Shown: positions 23,001-42,965, counted from the stretch's first letter. The stretch is 64,000 nt of DNA from Allacma fusca (GCA_947179485.1 OX359246.1:49207632-49271631); one strand, 5' to 3'. Notes: generated by a model from the sequence alone, not told the origin. A program made the numbers and translations.

Positions 23001-23988
23001 GAATGTGACTGTGACAGTGATATTTCTTTCTTAAAATTCTTCCTCGTATGTTCCTGTCATATGCGTTTTCCATAAACCTGTCATACTATTATTTAGTATT
23101 TATATTTGTTGCAATTTTGCCAATTTTGATCGAAACAAAGATACTTTTGAGAGCAAGTATGTACTTAGCTGTAATAATTAGTAAGCGAACGAACTTATTT
23201 AATAATGACGCTTGTATCGTGCTTCCGTGCCAGTATTCATGATATCAACGTCTGTGTCAATCTGTATAGTAGTAAACGAAAATCCTCTTGATCATTGAGT
23301 TCCTTCACCTGTGACTGTGCAACGAATTATAATCAAATTGCAGAAAATAAACGTCAAACATTGACTGTTGAGCTTAAAATGTGAGTTAGACAACTTTTAA
23401 ATCGCAGTCAGTTGTAGATTTGCTTTTAATTACTGTCAGTTGTACACAAAAGTTTGATTTCCAATTCGCCCTCATTATTTTTTTGTTTTTAATAATATCA
23501 ACCCAACCTAACAGTTTACAAATGTGTTATGCTTGCCGAATTTAGTCTGTTGGATACAACGTCATTCAATTTTGTTACAACCTGAACGACCTGTATAACT
23601 ACATGAAAATCTGTGTTTATGAATTGTTGAGATATGCATCGTATTTGAAATTTCTCCCCGACTCTTAAGCCATATCTGTACGAGTGTTAGCATTAGTTTC
23701 TGGAAGCGTTTGCTACTATTTTACAGATGTATGTTTCCTTATTTTCTCCTGTTCGTACTACCACCACACTTTACTATTGTTAATAACCTTTTTGTTCATT
23801 TTAAAAAATAAATATTCAGTTGTGGTAGTGGCTATTTAATTATACGTAAAAGAATCTTGTGATTGGAAGGAAATCTTTGAATTTTCTAACGGAAAAACAA
23901 CTGGAATGTCTCGAATAATTTCAGGCAGCAGCAGAGGGATCGTGAAATGAAAGTTAGAGCTTTGGAAGAAGCTGCTAGAAGACATTAG
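4932..23988 (+). CDS. Gug: Atrophin / RERE-type transcriptional co-repressor, 5' end missing
   Basis: Fourteen exons: 4932-5034, 12606-12762, 12926-13144, 13258-13356, 13595-13817, 14265-14360, 14526-14710, 17242-17373, 17874-17975, 18118-22132, 22244-22342, 22428-22579, 22665-22795, 23925-23988. All splice sites are GT-AG and phases are consistent, giving 1,924 residues to a TAG stop. Visible order: end of BAH, ELM2, SANT, GATA-type zinc finger, basic and Ser-rich region, RE-repeat stretch, conserved atrophin region and C-terminus. Atrophins are nuclear co-repressors that recruit histone deacetylases through ELM2-SANT and bind nuclear receptors such as Tailless. The start codon and N-terminal part of BAH are not in the window and presumably lie upstream. 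The first visible intron (7.6 kb) is full of transposons. Identity is very secure; exact ends of small exons are inferred from homology and splice consensus. Confidence 0.95.
5210..5290. repeat. CGATATATCGCC-motif repeat
   Basis: Contains TTTTACGATATATCGCCTGTCGGCGATATAT, self-complementary around CGCCTGTCGGCG. The same motif recurs at 5,760-5,880, 6,500-6,560, 6,771-7,555 and 10,800-10,905, all inside the same Atrophin intron. Confidence 0.6.
5755..5885. repeat. CGATATATCG-motif repeat
   Basis: A cluster of ACGATATTGAACGATAATT, AAACGATATATCGTC and GCGATAATCGCC motifs, related to the element at 6,771-7,555. No clear ends were found. Confidence 0.5.
6771..7555. mobile_element. TIR element with iterated ATATCGCC motifs
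   Basis: The left end TAGCGATGGCAAATATCGCC (6,771) and the right end GGCGATATGGCGATTTGCCATCACTA are imperfect inverted repeats of about 20 bp. Subterminal regions on both sides are runs of self-complementary ATATCGCC/CGATATATCG units; the centre is unique AT-rich DNA. No matching target duplication is visible. Non-coding. Confidence 0.6.
7944..8112. mobile_element. TTCAGTTCAG palindromic repeat element
   Basis: Multiple copies of TTCAGTTCAGTT pair with GAACTGAACTGAAC around 7,975-7,982 to form a hairpin. The right end (GAACTAGTCCAACCACTAT) is related, inverted, to the left end of the family member at 33,091 (TAGTGGTCGGGGCTAGTTCAG). Confidence 0.6.
8385..8436 (+). repeat. Fragment of the CAGGGGTCGG MITE family
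   Basis: TTTTTAAAGCAATTGAGGACGTCCCTTCAGGGCAG resembles the MITE interior at 300-335 (TTGAAATCGTTGAGGACTTCCCTGCAGGCAG). It directly abuts the next element. Confidence 0.5.
8712..9773. mobile_element. Nested TIR element carrying a satellite array
   Basis: Termini CGGGTATGGAAAATCTTC (8,712-8,729) and its inverse (to 9,773) are flanked by a perfect 8-bp target duplication ATTATATA (8,704-8,711 and 9,774-9,781). Nearly all the interior is tandem repeats of GGCAACT..TTTGGCACGTGTATG units. No transposase is present. The 8-bp duplication fits hAT or a similar superfamily. Confidence 0.85.
8755..9690 (+). repeat. Satellite array with higher-order periods
   Basis: Fourteen units anchored on TTTGGCAC..TATG occur at spacings of about 75-56-51 bp, then 71-54-55-51. 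Two higher-order blocks result: one of about 182 bp (8,858 and 9,040 share a near-identical 65-bp stretch) and one of about 231 bp (9,221 and 9,452). Small open frames here are repeat artefacts. Confidence 0.9.
10280..10510. repeat. CCGAACCG-rich inverted repeat element
   Basis: Dense CGGTTAACCG, CCGAACCG and GGATAACCG motifs on both strands, able to fold back on themselves. It resembles the iterated-motif MITEs nearby, but I could not define the ends. Confidence 0.6.
10510..11580. other. Intronic DNA, mostly unrecognised
   Basis: Apart from an ATATCG-motif patch at 10,800-10,905 ending GATATTTGCCAGGACTAACC, no feature is recognised. Runs of TACAAAAT and TACAGAAC at 11,035-11,180 resemble those near 44,820-44,890. 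Confidence 0.35.
11590..11665. repeat. Repeat shared with the fold-back at 15.6 kb
   Basis: TGAATCTATTAGG..CACT..GGTGATGGCCGGAAAAATAGTG matches 15,614-15,665 closely, placing a copy of that family in the first intron too. Confidence 0.6.
12606..12762 (+). CDS. Gug: Atrophin exon, end of BAH domain
   Basis: Acceptor TTTTTGTAG, donor CAG/GTAAAT. The product includes [15 protein letters not shown] and [10 protein letters not shown], almost identical to the RERE BAH end. One base completes the split Arg codon from 5,034; it ends in phase 0. Confidence 0.95.
12926..13144 (+). CDS. Gug: Atrophin exon, ELM2 domain
   Basis: Starts ARLPELQ after acceptor AACCATAAG and ends NALSV before donor GTAAGT. 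It contains [25 protein letters not shown] and [12 protein letters not shown], the hallmark ELM2 core that binds HDAC1/2 in this family. Confidence 0.95.
13258..13356 (+). CDS. Gug: Atrophin exon, ELM2-SANT junction
   Basis: Begins [19 protein letters not shown] after acceptor CGTGTAG and ends KKWSEEET before GTGAGG. It closes ELM2 and opens the SANT helix. Confidence 0.93.
13595..13817 (+). CDS. Gug: Atrophin exon, SANT domain
   Basis: [20 protein letters not shown] and [16 protein letters not shown] define SANT, followed by a basic tail ([14 protein letters not shown]). Donor G/GTATGG leaves one base for the next codon. Confidence 0.95.
14265..14360 (+). CDS. Gug: Atrophin exon, acidic linker and first zinc-finger cysteines
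   Basis: Encodes [10 protein letters not shown] followed by an acidic run, then YHCRHCFST, the first CxxC of the GATA-type finger. Acceptor TTTTCAG, donor A/GTATGA. Confidence 0.93.
14526..14710 (+). CDS. Gug: Atrophin exon, second half of GATA-type finger
   Basis: Encodes TSKDWHHAG, then [14 protein letters not shown], the second CxxC of the RERE finger, then a stretch ending RTRTRTKEL. Acceptor GTTTAG, donor TTG/GTAAAT. The next 2.5-kb intron holds the fold-back. Confidence 0.94.
15545..16291. mobile_element. Large fold-back (inverted-repeat) element in Atrophin intron
   Basis: The outer arm 15,545-15,629 is inverted at 16,208-16,291 with few mismatches. The inner arm 15,748-15,937 is inverted at 16,017-16,208, leaving a loop of about 79 bp. 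Left-arm sequence 15,630-15,747 has no partner, so the right arm carries a deletion. Overlapping open frames on the two arms are mirror artefacts. No target duplication was identified. Confidence 0.85.
17242..17373 (+). CDS. Gug: Atrophin exon, basic Ser-rich linker
   Basis: Phase-0 exon encoding [14 protein letters not shown] and [15 protein letters not shown], matching the RERE segment with GRNSPSAAST. The acceptor (CATCTAAAG) has a weak pyrimidine tract, so the exact start is less sure. Donor AAG/GTAATA. Confidence 0.85.
17479..17664. mobile_element. Short MITE with CAGTCAAACCTCTTTATAGTCA ends
   Basis: Termini CAGTCAAACCTCTTTATAGT and its inverse at 17,645-17,664 bound 186 bp of non-coding DNA. 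The CAGTCAAACCTC start resembles pogo/Tigger-type TIRs, which normally duplicate TA. A clean TA pair is not visible here, so the superfamily is tentative. Confidence 0.7.
17874..17975 (+). CDS. Gug: Atrophin exon, basic NLS-like segment
   Basis: Acceptor AAATTCCAG, donor GAG/GTGAAG. Encodes [15 protein letters not shown] and [12 protein letters not shown], a Lys/Arg-rich stretch likely to serve nuclear localisation. Confidence 0.88.
18118..22132 (+). CDS. Gug: Atrophin large exon: low-complexity, RE repeat and atrophin core
   Basis: A single 4-kb exon of 1,338 codons after acceptor TTTTTCAG. The first half is Ser/Thr/Asn-rich with acidic patches. The RE-rich stretch (20,397-20,550) gives the RERE family its name and is likely helical. 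His/Pro/Gly-rich tracts follow (20,700-21,160). The conserved atrophin core includes [20 protein letters not shown] and [15 protein letters not shown]. Several antisense open frames lie across it because of its codon bias and are not genes. Confidence 0.95.
22244..22342 (+). CDS. Gug: Atrophin C-terminal exon 1
   Basis: Encodes [20 protein letters not shown], then [13 protein letters not shown], matching the RERE segment with RIHAERMA. Acceptor GTATAG, donor G/GTATCT. Confidence 0.9.
22428..22579 (+). CDS. Gug: Atrophin C-terminal exon 2
   Basis: Encodes [20 protein letters not shown] and [13 protein letters not shown]. Acceptor GCAGCAG (an alternative AG lies 3 bp upstream) and donor CAT/GTAACA. 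Confidence 0.88.
22665..22795 (+). CDS. Gug: Atrophin C-terminal exon 3
   Basis: Encodes [20 protein letters not shown], then [10 protein letters not shown], after acceptor TTTTTCAG. Ends two bases into an Arg codon before GTATAT. Confidence 0.9.
23925..23988 (+). CDS. Gug: Atrophin terminal exon
   Basis: Short last exon after acceptor ATTTCAG: completes Arg, then [20 protein letters not shown] and TAG. The [12 protein letters not shown] ending is typical of insect Atrophins. It is only 21 codons, preceded by a 1.1-kb intron. Confidence 0.92.
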
Positions 23989-26900
23989 CCCTTCCTCCTC
24001 ATCCTCATTGTTGTCACCAAAATGCAGACAGTGTGAGAATGACACAGACAGTGAGAGATTAACTTTATGGTTACAAAGATCAAAAGCAATCAGTCAGTCA
24101 GAAGTTGTTGCGTACTTGTACATAGATTTTGTACAATGGCAATTATACTCTACCTATAATAATATAAATAATTTTGGAACAGATTCTAATAATTACTAGT
24201 GGTTGTAGTATAACGCAAGTGGGAGTAATTTGAACAGATACAATATAATTTCTATTATGAAAGATTGAACATTTAATGAAAATCGTATTATTTAATGCAT
24301 AAGATTATTTTTAGTTATACTGTTTTATGAAAATGATCTTTCCACTTCATGGAGTGTCAGCTTTTGTCGTTGATCTGTGAATGTTGTTTGGATAGATCGG
24401 ATGATAATAATACAGTGGTTAATACGTAAGTAATAACTGCATCATGTATTTTTTCAAAGTTGAGTTCGTTTATTATTAACTAGTATCACATGTAACAATA
24501 AATAGATTATTCTCGGCTACATATAGTTAATTTTATTGGGCACAAATGAAACTGATTGTGCTGTTATTATTCATGTGTTTTTATGCCTTGCAGATTTATT
24601 GGTTTGGATAAATTTCATAAAGGTAATTCTTCTTACTGATTAAAAGATCGTGGAAGGTTTTTAGTAACAATAAACACGAACGCATTTTTTTATAATATTT
24701 TGTAGTTCGTAACGTGAAATTCAAAATGAGTAATAATTAAAATTATAAGTATTTACTAGTGTATTTCTGTGTATGCGTGTCACCGTACACATTTATTGCT
24801 ACGTCTTCACGGCTACAATGAATTTTACTTTGCCAAAAAGTAGAAATTAAGCTCAATTTTCAGATTAAGAAAGAATCTATTAGACGATTTTGTAGGACGA
24901 GAGAAGTATTTGATGGCACTATAATCATAACTGTTGTAATTTAGGTGTCTACTATTGATTTCCTACGACAACATCACCTGTCATCTTATTGTAGTTACTT
25001 GGCAGCGAGAAGTACATTTTTATGAATCTTTCAGTATGATTTTATTGTGTACCCGATCAGTTTGCGTAAACAAAATAGAATTGCTTCCCGCGATTTAAAA
25101 TACTTGTTCCGGATTCATGCGTATATTCTCATTATTTGCTATCATTAAATGTGCTTCAATACAAATTATTTGAAATATGGCGGAATGAATATTAGATTTA
25201 TCTGGACGTCACCTTGGTGCAGTAAAATCACTGAGAAGTGGGTATTCTTTAGCAATTGCACGTCTGCTATTACGATACAATGCAGTAAACAAAGTAGAAC
25301 TTGCAATTCAAGTTTCCGCTAAAAAAGTCATATGAATATAATATATTATGTTATTAATGTAAATGAGTTTCATTATTCGTGTTTTTAAAATACATTATCG
25401 CGGATTTCTTTAATAAAATGCTTCGTGATTTGAAAAAATTGCTACTATCAAATGTAAACTGAATTTAGAACAAAGATGTACATAGCAGTGAACTTTATGC
25501 CTTCTTCTGGAGATAAAATTACGAAAAATAGCAACGGTTTGTGACTCAAAGCTTTGACACAATAAATTTCGAGTTAGGTAGAGGTTGTATATAGAGGAGC
25601 TCACAGCACCCCAGAATCGAAAGATTGCATTTGAGAGAAATACAATTCCGGCAATTCAAACAGATTTACTAAACACAAAAATTATGTAGGTACCCAAAAG
25701 CGATATAATAGATAGTATATGCAATTTTCCTTAAAAAAAATTCAAATAGATAAAATGCTGCTATAGTTCTGGTTCATTGAAAGTAAAAAGAGTTACACAG
25801 TGCTAAATGGACAGTATAGAGTTGGTACTGGTAAATGTAAATGTGTAAGTTTAAATTGCACGTAATCGAAATGGTTCTTAAGTACTGTTTGTATGACGTT
25901 TTATTGATGCTTGTAACTATTGTGTGGTTATTAAAACTATTTTTTAGCTTTGGTATATGAGTTGTACGAAGAAACATAGCACGTGCAGAGAAACCTTAAG
26001 ATATGAAAAAATTATGAAGTAAGATAATTAAAATCTAAGGATTTTATAGAACTATAGTATTATTATGAATCACTTTATGCATATACTTATACATAAGCAA
26101 AGTCACATAAATAATCATGTGGATTGTGCATTATGATGAGAACATCGTGTACATGTACTGGAAAGAAGAAAGAAGTTGCATAGTTTTTGATTGTAAACAT
26201 ATGTCTATGTATACATATGGTAAGCATATTAATTTATATTAAACTTCTATATGTAGACTCACAAATTGTATATACAATATAAACCTACCTATTATTAACT
26301 TTGCATTCTGTTATTAGTGAACTGTTCAATTATTGTAATTTATTATTATTACTATCATCATCATTCATTTGATTGTCAACAAGAAAACACTTTTGTGCTA
26401 CTTACTTACGTACGTTGATTATCATGATTACGTTTACCACAATTTTAATTTAATAAATCCAAGAATAAGAAAACTGTAATAATACTGTTAAAAAGTTGTT
26501 TCTTCTTTGGTTGATAATTACTGAAGACAATATTTTGAGGACAAAGCGCTTAGTCTGACAACGATTAGGCGTTAGCAAATATGTGACAATATAATGTGGA
26601 AACCATCCCTCCCAGAAAATCGTTTGATAATCACCAGCCTGTGCTCTTCCTTCCCCCTGGCCCTATTTATTGCGTCAGTTTAAATTTTTTTATTGACATT
26701 CTGAATTGAATTTAAATGTCCCAGCAAACCACCCCTCTCTCCAACCTGTCATCATTGTTATTTTAGGTCAACTTTCCCTTTTTGATGACGTACTTTTTCG
26801 TGACAACGATGAAGCCTTGCCGTATTTTATTTACATAGAGCACATTTCAGCGATTGTGATTGAAATGTCTTTTTAATGAGACTTAATTTAAATGCAAAAG

Positions 26901-27440
26901 TTCAGTTCTCAGAGAATGGACAAACTTTTTCTATTCTGGTTGGTTTTCATAAGTTTGACGATATGATATGGACACCTTTTCTTTATTTGATATTTATAAG
27001 GGCCAATAACGTGTCTGGGAAGTTAAATCGGGCCCAAAATTGGTTTGCAGATTATTTGATTTACCAAATTCTCATTTTTGATTTTTAATTGTTAAATATA
27101 ACAAGTTATGTTTTAGTGTTCACGAGTCCGTCCCATTTTTCTCCAACCCGGATATCTCCGAATCTAGGATTTAGATACTCTTGTGTTAATTATCAAAAAG
27201 GATTAACGCATCATGGTGCACCACACAGTAATTTTTAAAAATAGGAATCGACGAGAGTACTTCCTCGTAAGGATTATGTGGTATACTTTTGAATAACTGG
27301 AGGGGTGCCAACAAAGTTTGCATTTGCATGCAAGTTCCAATCATGAGCGAAAGACTGGCCAAAGAAATTGCAGAAGTAGAGAGCGACTCCATGAATGCCC
27401 GAAGGATCTATAAAAATCTGAATCTTGTTACCGCGGGGCG
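23989..27440 (+). other. AT-rich region after Atrophin stop, probably long 3' UTR then intergenic
   Basis: No repeat family, gene or TIR is recognised from 23,989 to about 27,180. AATAAA hexamers occur near 24,499, 25,411 and 26,450, but nothing in the sequence selects one. Part of this is likely the 3' UTR, where repeats are scarce compared with the introns. Confidence 0.4.
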
Positions 27441-27469
27441 GTCACATGGAGAGCGAAGCGAGTATAAAC

Positions 27470-27955
27470 AAGAGTGCAAATAGAGTTTTTCCGTTATTTT
27501 CGAAATTTTGATTTTTTTTTCATAATTTCGAAATTTGAAAAACTGGTATTTGGCTGCACATATATGTGCCATGGGCTCTCCAAACATGTATTTACCACGT
27601 CACTGCGTTGTGCCTGGGCGAGGCATTCGCGTGGGAATCACGCGACTCCAAAGGATCGACCCAGTCCAGTGAAATTTTGGTGGAAATTTCGAAAACAATG
27701 CGGCAGGAGGCGTTATTCTTAAACGTTGTGATCCTAATAGTGCGTATAGAGTTTTTTCATTATTTTCAAAATTTTGATTTTTTTTTTCAAAATTTCGAAA
27801 TTTGAAAAACTGGTATTTGCCTGCGCTTATTTACGCCATGGGCTTTCCAAACCTGTATTTACCATGTCTCTGCTCTATCCCTGGGCGATGGGATCGAGTG
27901 GAAAACACGCGACACCAACGGATCGAACCAGCCCAGTATATCGCTTCGCTCATGA
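27470..27955 (+). repeat. Diverged tandem duplication, period about 265 bp
   Basis: TAGAGTTTTT..ATTATTTTC..AATTTTGATTTTTTTT..AATTTCGAAATTTGAAAAACTGGTATTTG..CTGC and the following GCCATGGGCT.TCCAAAC.TGTATTTACCA.GTC run twice, from about 27,480 and 27,748. Each copy supports a spurious open frame. Confidence 0.8.
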
Positions 27956-27999
27956 AAAGTCCGTGACACGCATACATTTCACTTCTGAAGAAGAGACTA

Positions 28000-30300
28000 C
28001 CAAATGCACCTACAATTATTATTGTCTATAACCAAAACATTTTGACTTATGTGTACATAATATTTGAAAGTCAATAAGTGCGGGTTCAGATCGAATGTAA
28101 CTCGGATCCGCACCTCAAGTACATTTTTCAGATGGGAGTAGCAAAGCTGGGCACATATCCTACATTTATGCATAAATATACGCAGTTTTTTATGTATGTT
28201 CGCACATTTTCCGAATATTTGTATGTATTTTATGTAGGCTGCGTGTTTCCACTAAAAAAAATGTATGATATATGTATGGCATGAATACTGTATTTACGAG
28301 TATGTATGTTTAAAAGGCCGGGGAGATTTAGGTTTGTATTATGTATGCACCGTGTATGTTCAGCGAGCTCCATCTGTATTTTCTTGGCACGGTCTGTGTT
28401 TATTGGTGTATTCGCATTTATTATTTCCTGCTGCAATGCAAACGATTTCTATACGTTGTGACTGAAACCTACGAAACTAGAAATTAACAATTTTAAACTT
28501 AACTAATTAACAATATACACGCGCGAAGCCATGCTTCATTAGTTTTTATAAAGGTTCAGAACGTTCTACATGCACTTTTATAGGCACGTGTACATATATT
28601 TATACATAAATTTATTTATATGATGAATATATGTATGATTACATTTCGGGACAAATTAATGTATGCATATATGTATGATTGCATTTCTGGACAAATTTAT
28701 GTATGCATATATGTATGCTCTTCGTAAACTATAAAATGTATGTAGGATTTAGGATACGCAATCTTTTTGCCCAGCTTTGGGGAGTAGCCAGTTATATCAA
28801 AAATCCATGACAAGTAAATTTTTAGCTCAGATCCGACTAGACAAGCTCGAGTTCTCAAAATATTTGATCTGAAAATTTTAGTTTGGGTAGAGATCCCCCG
28901 CATCCGGTCACTGATTTGAACAAGATTTAGAATCAATTATTCAATTTTATTTTGCTGACGTCTGCCCTAGCAGACTTGATTTTAATATGGGGCAACATAA
29001 TAAGTTACGAAATTACGAAGTATAGTTATTGATACTTGCTCATGCTAATGCTGCCCGTGGACTAGAAACGTTCAGTGTAAGTTTAAAGTTTCTTAAAATC
29101 CTTAGAAGTATAAATTCGCAGTGAGAATTCGTATCAGGTTCAGCTTCAGCATAATTATACATCTCGATTTTCTCTCTTATATTCGTTTAAAAGCATAAAT
29201 AATCGTCAGCATGTTCTTCAGTTTAGGTTAAGAATGAAGAACTATGATTTGAGTCTGTTTTTTTAAAACAGTCACCCGTTAAGGTCATAATTTTATAACA
29301 CTTTTATAGGGCCCATCAGATGCGTAATTGGATGGAAAAAAATGTATAATTTGTTTTGCCGTAAATCCCAATGGGAAGGTCAAAAAACCGAAAAAATCCG
29401 AAAAATACAATAATTTATTACAGACTTACAGATTTAAATATATTAAATATGGCGTGACTCAAATATATTGTCCAAGTAACTACTACACTCACGATTTTTT
29501 TTCATCGTTGAATCAAAATTTAAGACTTTATTGAAAAATTACATGCACATTTTTGAAATTTAGATTTTTTTTGAACTGCCGGCACACGCAAATAAGCGCT
29601 TTTTTACAACTCTAAACTCAAGGGCGGCATAAATACTAAATTTAAACATTTTGAAAAAGCGTTTATTAGGGTGTACCAACAGTCAAATCGGGGGAAATCC
29701 GAAACGGGTAATTTATATATATATATATCTAGTTAAGGCGATGTGCACGTTACCACGCACGCATGGATTGTATGCGTATTATTGCGTATACACACAGTTA
29801 CGAGTCGTAACTAATAATTAATATAATTAATTCTTATAAGCAAACTCGTACATGGTGTTTCTTATCCATTTTCTTCCCCCCCCCCCAATCCATATAAGGA
29901 ACAGTAACTCAAAATTTACTATTGCCACATGTTAAAGCAACTCTTTTACAGATTTTTCAACATTAGTTTCATTGGCGTAGGTAAAAAATTGCGGTAACAA
30001 TCGTTAAACAAAGTCGAGGTTTTTTTAGGACTTTATTGTTCCATGAAGTTTTTCCAACTGCAAAAATTTCTATACTGAGAAATTAAATACTATAAGGAAA
30101 GAAGTATGGTGGCGATGAAATAAATAATAGATTTTATGCATGAGGTAGGCAAAAACGAAGAAATATTTAATTTTGGCTTTCATAAAAATATTTCAAAACA
30201 CATGCCAAACTAGTCAAAATTATTTCTTCTAATTCTACCGAATTTATTTGGCAAGTTTATTCTATCAGCAGCATCAAATAAAGAACAGAGGTAAGTACAA
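28000..30300. other. Intergenic DNA with simple repeats
   Basis: TATGTATG-rich stretches at 28,140-28,350 and 28,590-28,720 are low-complexity. A (TA) run lies near 29,708-29,728 and a poly-C run at 29,876-29,886. No gene is recognised. Confidence 0.5.
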
Positions 30301-30309
30301 TGCACTTTT

Positions 30310-31320
30310 TTAGAAAGTGAAACTTTCTTATAGACGAGTCTGTTCCGTCCGTCCGTCCGTCTACAAAATCGTGTGAGTCGCACAACTCAACAACGGAATG
30401 ACATACGGACACGGGACTTGTCCCAAAAAATCGGACATACATTCTAGATGTGCCTTTTGATATTTTCCCTGACCCAGGGTCAACCGTTTGACCTCTGAAA
30501 ATTAATTTCTGGATACAATTATCAAAAAATCTTGCATTTGCTATACCTTTCCAACGGATTGACGTATGGACATGCGTCCTTTGCAGATAACAATCAAACT
30601 CTATTTCCCTACCCTACTAAAAATCTTTAAATATAAGTTTCACTTTCCTGCACATGCAAACAAAGTTTGCCCAAATCAGTGCAGTGCACGGGTTTTTTTT
30701 AACATACTTTGATTCATAATGTCATCACTGTAGGTTTCATTTTGTATAACGTAACTTCTGAAGACTATTATAAGGTATCTCACAGAAGACTTTATCCCAC
30801 CAAAATGCCCCCATGCGTGGAATCTGTCAAAAAATATGCTTCCAGAAAGATATACTGTGGTCGAGCCTGAATGAAAAAATTTCTGAAGCCCTGGTGTCTT
30901 GGTTAATCGTTTGTGTCGAAAACAATTGACAAGTCCCTTACCTGGGCCTTTCTTAGACTTCAACTGACCGCAAGGTTGACGATCCGAACCCGGGTAGGGA
31001 TACAAGATGGGGCTGAAATTTCTGTAGCCTCGCTTAACTCTCTTATTTCAAAATATCAGGGGATACATCTAAAGGGGATGTTTATACCTGCCCATAGGAC
31101 AATAAACATTCCAAGGACATACCCAACAGTATTTCTTTTGGAGTTTATGGATTCGTATTTGTCATTTTTCGACTCCGGGGGCCCTTCAAAAAAGGTCATT
31201 TTGGAAACCTTTCCCGAGGAAGTGAAACGAAGTCACCCCGGTGCACTGAGGTCATGGAATTTTCGAAGCAAAATTCCAGGGCTTCTAAACGAATTTTTCA
31301 ATTGTGTTGCATTCCAAAAA
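30310..31320. repeat. Probable old repeat with (GTCC)n tract
   Basis: AGAAAGTGAAACTTTCT is followed by (GTCC)4 at 30,340-30,361, and AAGTTTCACTTTCCTGCAC near 30,637 is partly inverted to the start. The rest, to 31,320, has open frames without recognisable protein similarity. I class it as a degenerate repeat rather than a gene. Confidence 0.35.
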
Positions 31321-32240
31321 TAAAGCTTTAAAAAATGTGTCAAAAAAGTGCAATATTTGCTGCAATCTAATATGAAATATTTTATGGTAAGCCAGACATG
31401 AAACTATGCTAACAGAACATTTCTCCATTTCCGCTTCTTCCTCACTCAAAATTCTAACATATACCTCTACCACACTGCTTAAGAAGTAACAATTCATTAG
31501 TAATAGTTTAAACGATTTCTCGTAATTTAACCTGCTTGGTTATTGTGTTAGTGATTGTGCAAAAGCAGCATAGAAATAGTCGGAAAATTAACATTGTGAG
31601 GATAAGAAGTTACCCAAAAAATAACATTGAGTGGCATAGGACGTGGTAGCAGTGCAAGAACCATACGAAGCCCACTCCTGTAAAAGTAAATGCTGAATAA
31701 GGAAAATTTTGAAATAATTTCTGACCAACAAACGAAAATGTTGTTTCCACTGAGAAGAGTAAATGCCCGTCTAATATCATTATCCTTATTCTTCTGATTT
31801 TCAAGTATACTTTTTCTGTATTTTCAAAATCCTGAACCTTAACCTTCAACTTATGCTGAAATATAAATGAAATTTTCGGCAAAAAACCTACACAATACCT
31901 TAAACTTATGATTAACCTGACTACTCTAAATCCAGCATAACTGCTGAAATTGAATTTGGCTGCTACAACAAATAATGTTTGTAGATAAAAAAGGTTAAAG
32001 GTTAACCCATAATACATTATCAGTCAAACAATAATTGAAACCCATTTATACAAAATACCTCACTCAAATTAAAAAATCATAGTGTAATTAACAACCCGGT
32101 TAATATATGTACATTAAATATGTAAGGAATTGTTACGAGCACGCTACTTTCAATTTATCGCAATAGTATGATTGCGAGGATTTTGCCTCTCAATCAGTCA
32201 GTCCAGTATATACGATGTATTAACACTAGCAGCGTGCAAA

Positions 32241-41481
<9,241 letters not shown>

Positions 41482-41824
41482 CCCGTTGACTTAGTTACTG
41501 TAACAACCTTTAGTTTAAATGGCATTTAAAATATTTAGCAAAATGTTTCTGTTTAAATGAACATGTGATTTGAATAAACTCCAGTATTACACAAAACGAT
41601 TACAAAATGCTTACTGAATTCGTTGAGTGAACTCGTGAGAAAAAGTACACGAGCGCAAGTGTTACTTAAATTATGTACAAGTAGGTGAGTATTTACAAAA
41701 TTGCCACAGTATTACAACAAATTCTGAACGTCCAGTGACCATGAGGTGACTAAATTTGACTTCGGATTGGTTACCCTGGTTTGGAAGGTGGTTTGGTGGA
41801 AACTGCTTTTTTTCTCTTCGTTTA

Positions 41825-42186
41825 GGGAGCGTACACAAATTACGTCACCCACATGGTGGGTAGGTAGTTGCAGTAATTGGTGACCATTCATGACATAGTA
41901 GTGGGGTTCACATCTGCAGAGATGACGCCACCAAAATTTTCCGCCGTTTTTCGCTTGTATTACGATGACGCGATCTTAAAAGGATAAATTCATTCCTGAA
42001 TTCAAAGCGCAGAACCAAACATTTCTATTACAATTTTGATTTTGGCGCGACAGCATGATTGTGTACGTAGTGACATCATCTGTGTACAGGGTGGGTGGAT
42101 TCAGCAATAAATGACAAATGGTGATGTTGGGGTGACAGGGTCTGAAAAATTTACCTTTTTGGGTGACGTAATTTGTGTATGCTCCC
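41825..42186. mobile_element. PIF/Harbinger-like MITE upstream of POLR3A
   Basis: Inverted repeats GGGAGCGTACACAAATTACG (41,825) and CGTAATTTGTGTATGCTCCC (to 42,186), differing at one position, with TTA target duplication on both sides (41,822-41,824; 42,187-42,189). It is 362 bp and non-coding, and begins 344 bp upstream of the POLR3A start codon. Confidence 0.85.
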
Positions 42187-42379
42187 TTACCGTAGCGACA
42201 GACATCTGACGTTCTGTTTTTCTACAGTAACCTAGTAACTATCTGTGGTAAACCTATATATATATACGTACCCTTTATAAAACACAGCATCAAGGGCTAA
42301 CTAAAATGTATTGGACAATTGGGAATACCGCTAAACCGCTTCAAAAGTATCTCTCACTCTCTCAGTACTAAAAGAAGGA

Positions 42380-42620
42380 TGACCATGCATACATGGGCAC
42401 CCTCACGAGGGATTGAGGGATGCCTCGCCCTCTCCCTCGTCCTCGCCCTCACAACATGCGAGTGTGATGGTGAGTACACGCTGATTTTAGACGCTCTCAT
42501 GAACATGAGAGAGAGGACCAGTGGAGAGGATGCAAACAAAAGAGAGAGAGGCAGAGTGCTCTTTAACGCCCTCATGCTCTCATCTTATGAGGACTTATTG
42601 AATGAAATGGAGGAAAAAAT
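42380..42620. repeat. CTCACGAGGG/GAGGGCGAGG low-complexity region
   Basis: Iterated CCCTCACGAGGG, CCTCGCCCTCTCCCTCGTCC and ATGAACATGAGAGAG motifs. A similar region in inverse orientation lies at 47,207-47,400. The 115-codon open frame across it has no protein-like features. Confidence 0.6.
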
Positions 42621-42965
42621 CGTAAATGAAACGTTCTTTAAAGGCCTGTCCACACATACACTTTAGGTCGACCTAAGTGGCATTTAGGTTGGAGAAAGTT
42701 AACAATGTGTAGATGCAGCTCAACTTAGGTAAACCTAATTTAACCGCGAAACTGCTTTCTTTGTCCTAAACCCATGCCTATCCTAGGAGCGACAACAACA
42801 GCTCCTATCTGATGTAAAATGCATTGTTTTAATTTATAATTCAAGTCAAAATCCAATTTTTGGACTAAAATCCAACCGAATTGTCACACCCATTCCATAT
42901 TGGTTGCAAGGTAAGCAGTTGTATTTTATTAATTTATTTGTAATTAACTAGAAGAGCAAGCAATT

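Noticed and set aside
30676..31323. 109- and 136-codon open frames on opposite strands
   Set aside because: They overlap each other, lack recognisable motifs and lie in likely repeat DNA.
42319..42666. 115-codon open frame
   Set aside because: Driven by CTC/GAG low-complexity sequence; no domain pattern.
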